A stretch of 15,438 nt of DNA from Caccousia sp900752115. GTDB lineage: Bacteria; Bacillota; Clostridia; Oscillospirales; Acutalibacteraceae. Position numbers and translations under genes: made by a program. The stretch's first letter is position 1. Every line of letters starts with the position of its first letter. Below are positions 13,084 to 15,438 of this stretch, in pieces. The stretch is from NCBI GenBank assembly GCA_902472225.1, contig CABRNB010000070.1, forward strand, positions 1 through 15,438, in the 5' to 3' direction. The notes beneath the pieces are model-generated. The model searched no databases. It was not told the origin of the DNA and was given only the letters and a program-made list of their open reading frames with translations.

Positions 13084-15438
13084 TCAATACCCCGTCGTCG
13101 GGTACTTCATCGGAGGCGCAATCACCTGGGTGACCCAAGTGAAGTCGGACGTAAACCACTTATCGCCATACTTTCCGCCGACGTCGGTGCGGTTTGCGAA
13201 GCGATACCCGTTTGTCAGCCCCTGATTCACGGTGACAAGGATCATCGGCCTGCTTTCTTCGCGGAAGCCCGCCTTGACAGTGCCAAACTCGAAGCGGAAA
13301 TCTGTCACATACTCGCCGGACATGAGTCCCAGCTTCGACGCGCTGCAATCGAGATCATACGACTGCGTTGTCAGCAGGCCGGAGGCCAGCGTCCTGTAGC
13401 TGGAGTTCAGATTGGTTTTGTACGTCACGGAGTATACGAGGCCGGGCTGGTTCCATGTGCCGGTATGAATCACGTTCAGGCGAACGGCATCTGTCGGAAT
13501 CTGGTCGTGCCAGTAGAAATTATTCAGCGCGACATTGGACAGATTGCAAATGTCGTAGAAGTCATACCGCATTTGCTGTCCGGGCGTTACTGTTGTATTG
13601 CCCTGCTTTTTGACGCTGGTAGAGATATTCGCTGTGCTGTTGAGCACTTCCACCTGTACCACGTCATTCGGAATTTTGATTCTCACTTCAAACTCAGTGG
13701 TATTGAGCTGATAGTAGGCGGGCGCGGTGATTTCACGGATTTTATATCTGCCGATGGGAAGCGGATTGCTCGCTGCGACGCCTCTGTAATCGCTGACCAC
13801 GCGGTCAACGACCACGCCGGTATCCGCGTTGACAATCTCAAAGATCGCACCTTCCAGCAGACTGCCAGCCGGTTTTCCGGTAATGGGATTGTAGTCGGCA
13901 GACTTCTTGATAATTTGAATCTGCCCTCTCGTCTTGGAGTTCTCCCACACGATTTCTTCCGTGCTGCCGTTTTTCACGACAATACGCTTGATGCGATCGT
14001 CGAGAGTATACCCTGACGGAGCCTTGATTTCGCGCAGGTAATATACGCCGTCCGGGATGTCCTCATCCAGCTCGGCGTAACCGTCACGGTCAGTGACAAG
14101 CTGCGCGATCGTGTGGCGATCCTCGTCCATCAGGAGGAAAACCGCCCCGTACAGACCGCGATGCGTGTCGGAATCAATCTTGTGGATGACAATGCTGCCA
14201 AGGCGATCGTTCTCAAACTCGAGCACTGTAGTCTCGTTGGGCTTGATTTCCACGGTGCGCGGCGTGGTATCCATTTCGTATCCGCTCGGAGCATCAATTT
14301 CCCGTACGACTACAATTTGCGGCTCCAGCTCCACAAAGATTTCACCGTTGGCGTCGGTGGTGTACTCGCCGATAAGCGCGCCGTCCGGCTTTGTGATGCG
14401 GAAGGTGACGCCCTTCAGCGGATTGCCGCTCTGCGTGACCGTTTTGACGATCCGCAGGCCGCCTACATAATCGTTCACAAACGTAATCGTGGCAGGCTTG
14501 CCTGCTGCGATGGTTACGGTTTGTGCGGTCGGATCGAGAATGACGCCGTCCGGTACTTTCACTTCCTGTACCTTGTAATGTCCGGGAAGGATGTTAGGCA
14601 GAACAGCCAGGCCGTCCGTGCCGGTGGTGACAGTCGCAATCTCAACGCCCTCAATGGTGGAGATCTTAAAGGTCACGTTGGCGATGGGTTTGCCATCGCT
14701 GCCCACCTTGCGGATGGTAAGCTCCTGCAGGTACTTGTTCACAAAGGTCACGGTGGTCGGCTCATCTGCCGTTACCGTTACCGTCTGGGGAATCGGGTTG
14801 AGCAGTACGCCGGAAGGCACCGCGATTTCCTGCACGCGGTAGGAGCCGGGTTCCATGTTCTGGAGCACCGCTAGGCCGTCCGCGCCGGTGGTAACGGTGG
14901 CAACTTCAGCGCCGTCCGTCTTGGTGATCTTAAAGGTCACGCCGGCAATGGGTTTTCCGTCTGTGTCCATCTTGCGGATGGTAAACTCGCGCAGGTACTT
15001 GTTCACAAAGGTTACCGTTGTGGGTTCGCCTGCCTTGACTTCCACGGTTTGCGGGGTGGAATCCAAAAGGACGCCTTCCGGTACTTTGATCTCCTGCACC
15101 TTGTAGCTGCCCGGCTGAATGCCGGTCAGTACGGCCAGGCCGTCCGCACCGGTGGTAACGGTGGCGATCTCCTCGCCGCTCAGTTTGGACACCTTAAAGG
15201 TCACACCCGCCATGGGGTTGCCGAAGGTGTCGGTCTTGCGGATAGTAAAGTTCTCGATTCGTTTATCCTCGAACACCAGCTCGACCGTCTCGCCGGGCTT
15301 GACGGTCACTGTCTTGGGGGCGTCGCTGATAAGGAAGCCGTCCGGCGCTCTGGTTTCGGACACGATATAGGTTTTTTCAGGGTCAAGGCCGGAGACGAGC
15401 ACTGTCCCGTCCGGGCCGCTGACGTAATTCTCGCCAAT
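13084..15438 (-). CDS. SpaA/CnaB-repeat surface adhesin, 5' end outside the window
   Basis: The frame is open to the right edge, so 784 residues are the C-terminal part of a larger protein. Counting from the edge, the end of one CnaB domain is followed by six more. Each keeps the isopeptide trio Lys-Glu-Asn: 68/116/146, 156/204/234, 244/292/322, 332/380/410, 420/470/500 and 511/569/600. These domains form covalent Lys-Asn crosslinks and stiff rods on the cell surface. A C-terminal domain of about 180 residues, which I do not recognise, follows. The chain ends in Tyr-Pro-Thr-Thr-Gly-Tyr, like a sortase motif but with no membrane segment or basic tail. It probably mediates adhesion or mating contact. 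A GTG at 15402 is an internal codon, not the start. Confidence 0.88.
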   Translation of the reverse strand: MGENYVSGPDGTVLVSGLDPEKTYIVSETRAPDGFLISDAPKTVTVKPGETVELVFEDKRIENFTIRKTDTFGNPMAGVTFKVSKLSGEEIATVTTGADGLAVLTGIQPGSYKVQEIKVPEGVLLDSTPQTVEVKAGEPTTVTFVNKYLREFTIRKMDTDGKPIAGVTFKITKTDGAEVATVTTGADGLAVLQNMEPGSYRVQEIAVPSGVLLNPIPQTVTVTADEPTTVTFVNKYLQELTIRKVGSDGKPIANVTFKISTIEGVEIATVTTGTDGLAVLPNILPGHYKVQEVKVPDGVILDPTAQTVTIAAGKPATITFVNDYVGGLRIVKTVTQSGNPLKGVTFRITKPDGALIGEYTTDANGEIFVELEPQIVVVREIDAPSGYEMDTTPRTVEIKPNETTVLEFENDRLGSIVIHKIDSDTHRGLYGAVFLLMDEDRHTIAQLVTDRDGYAELDEDIPDGVYYLREIKAPSGYTLDDRIKRIVVKNGSTEEIVWENSKTRGQIQIIKKSADYNPITGKPAGSLLEGAIFEIVNADTGVVVDRVVSDYRGVAASNPLPIGRYKIREITAPAYYQLNTTEFEVRIKIPNDVVQVEVLNSTANISTSVKKQGNTTVTPGQQMRYDFYDICNLSNVALNNFYWHDQIPTDAVRLNVIHTGTWNQPGLVYSVTYKTNLNSSYRTLASGLLTTQSYDLDCSASKLGLMSGEYVTDFRFEFGTVKAGFREESRPMILVTVNQGLTNGYRFANRTDVGGKYGDKWFTSDFTWVTQVIAPPMKYPTTGY
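14194..15249 (-). repeat. Tandem 264-bp repeats encoding CnaB domains
   Basis: Four units start at 15249, 14985, 14721 and 14457, exactly 264 bp (88 codons) apart. The first three are closely similar in protein (Thr-Ile-Arg-Lys, then Ala-Thr-Val-Thr-Thr-Gly, then Phe-Val-Asn) and clearly related in DNA; the fourth is more diverged. A fifth domain begins at 14193 but is longer. The pattern points to domain duplication. Confidence 0.8.

Noticed and set aside
13024..14016. 330-codon open frame on the plus strand opposite the adhesin gene
   Set aside because: It mirrors the codon pattern of the repeat-coding strand, has no family resemblance and no convincing ribosome binding site. The minus-strand CnaB domains are unmistakable.
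14194..15249. Regular repeats that could suggest a CRISPR array
   Set aside because: Units are 264 bp, in frame and protein-coding; there are no short identical repeats with unique spacers.

Overview
The window is a stretch of an integrative conjugative element of the Tn1549/CTn type found in Clostridia. Shine-Dalgarno sites are strong (AAAGGAGGTGAT), base composition is moderate, and the gene set is typical: MobC, MobP-type relaxase, PcfB/DUF3801, VirD4, YodL/ArdC-like proteins, a giant methylase-helicase, TnpV and SpaA. A gut Oscillospiraceae or Ruminococcaceae host is my best guess, but the sequence does not prove it. All credible genes lie on the minus strand, so transcription runs from right to left.

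Layout in transcription order. At 15438-13084 lies the 3' part of a surface adhesin made of 88-residue SpaA/CnaB repeats, open at the window edge. At 13083-12882 a short intergenic region holds three strong hairpins. At 12881-12190 lie a Mom-like (XF1762-type) GNAT protein and a small AbrB-type regulator with a zinc ribbon. At 12156-4606 lies one 2516-codon gene joining an ArdC-like N-terminus, several polyvalent-protein domains, an N6-adenine methylase fold and an SF2/SNF2 helicase. A separate gene, tnpV, with its own ribosome binding site and a terminator-like hairpin, is written in the +1 frame inside it (11399-11028). At 4615-3323 lies a YodL/ArdC-like protein whose zinc-protease motif has decayed, then a small unknown protein (3275-3087) and a terminator. 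The 2782-3086 gap carries inverted repeats that look like oriT. The mobilization operon follows (mobC, relaxase, pcfB, virD4), with each gene overlapping the next.

The mobilization operon ends abruptly. The coupling-protein gene stops after the Walker A half, at a Leu-Ala-Ala-Gly position, and the last 52 bases of the window look like the end of another inserted element.

The genes fit one programme: adhesion to recipients (SpaA), protection of incoming DNA from restriction (Mom-like, ArdC-like and methylase domains), DNA processing (helicase, relaxase, MobC, oriT) and delivery to the conjugation channel (PcfB, VirD4). The most unusual features are the tnpV gene overprinted in the giant methylase-helicase gene with a terminator-like hairpin behind it, a 22-bp perfect palindrome present twice 11 kb apart, and the interrupted coupling protein.
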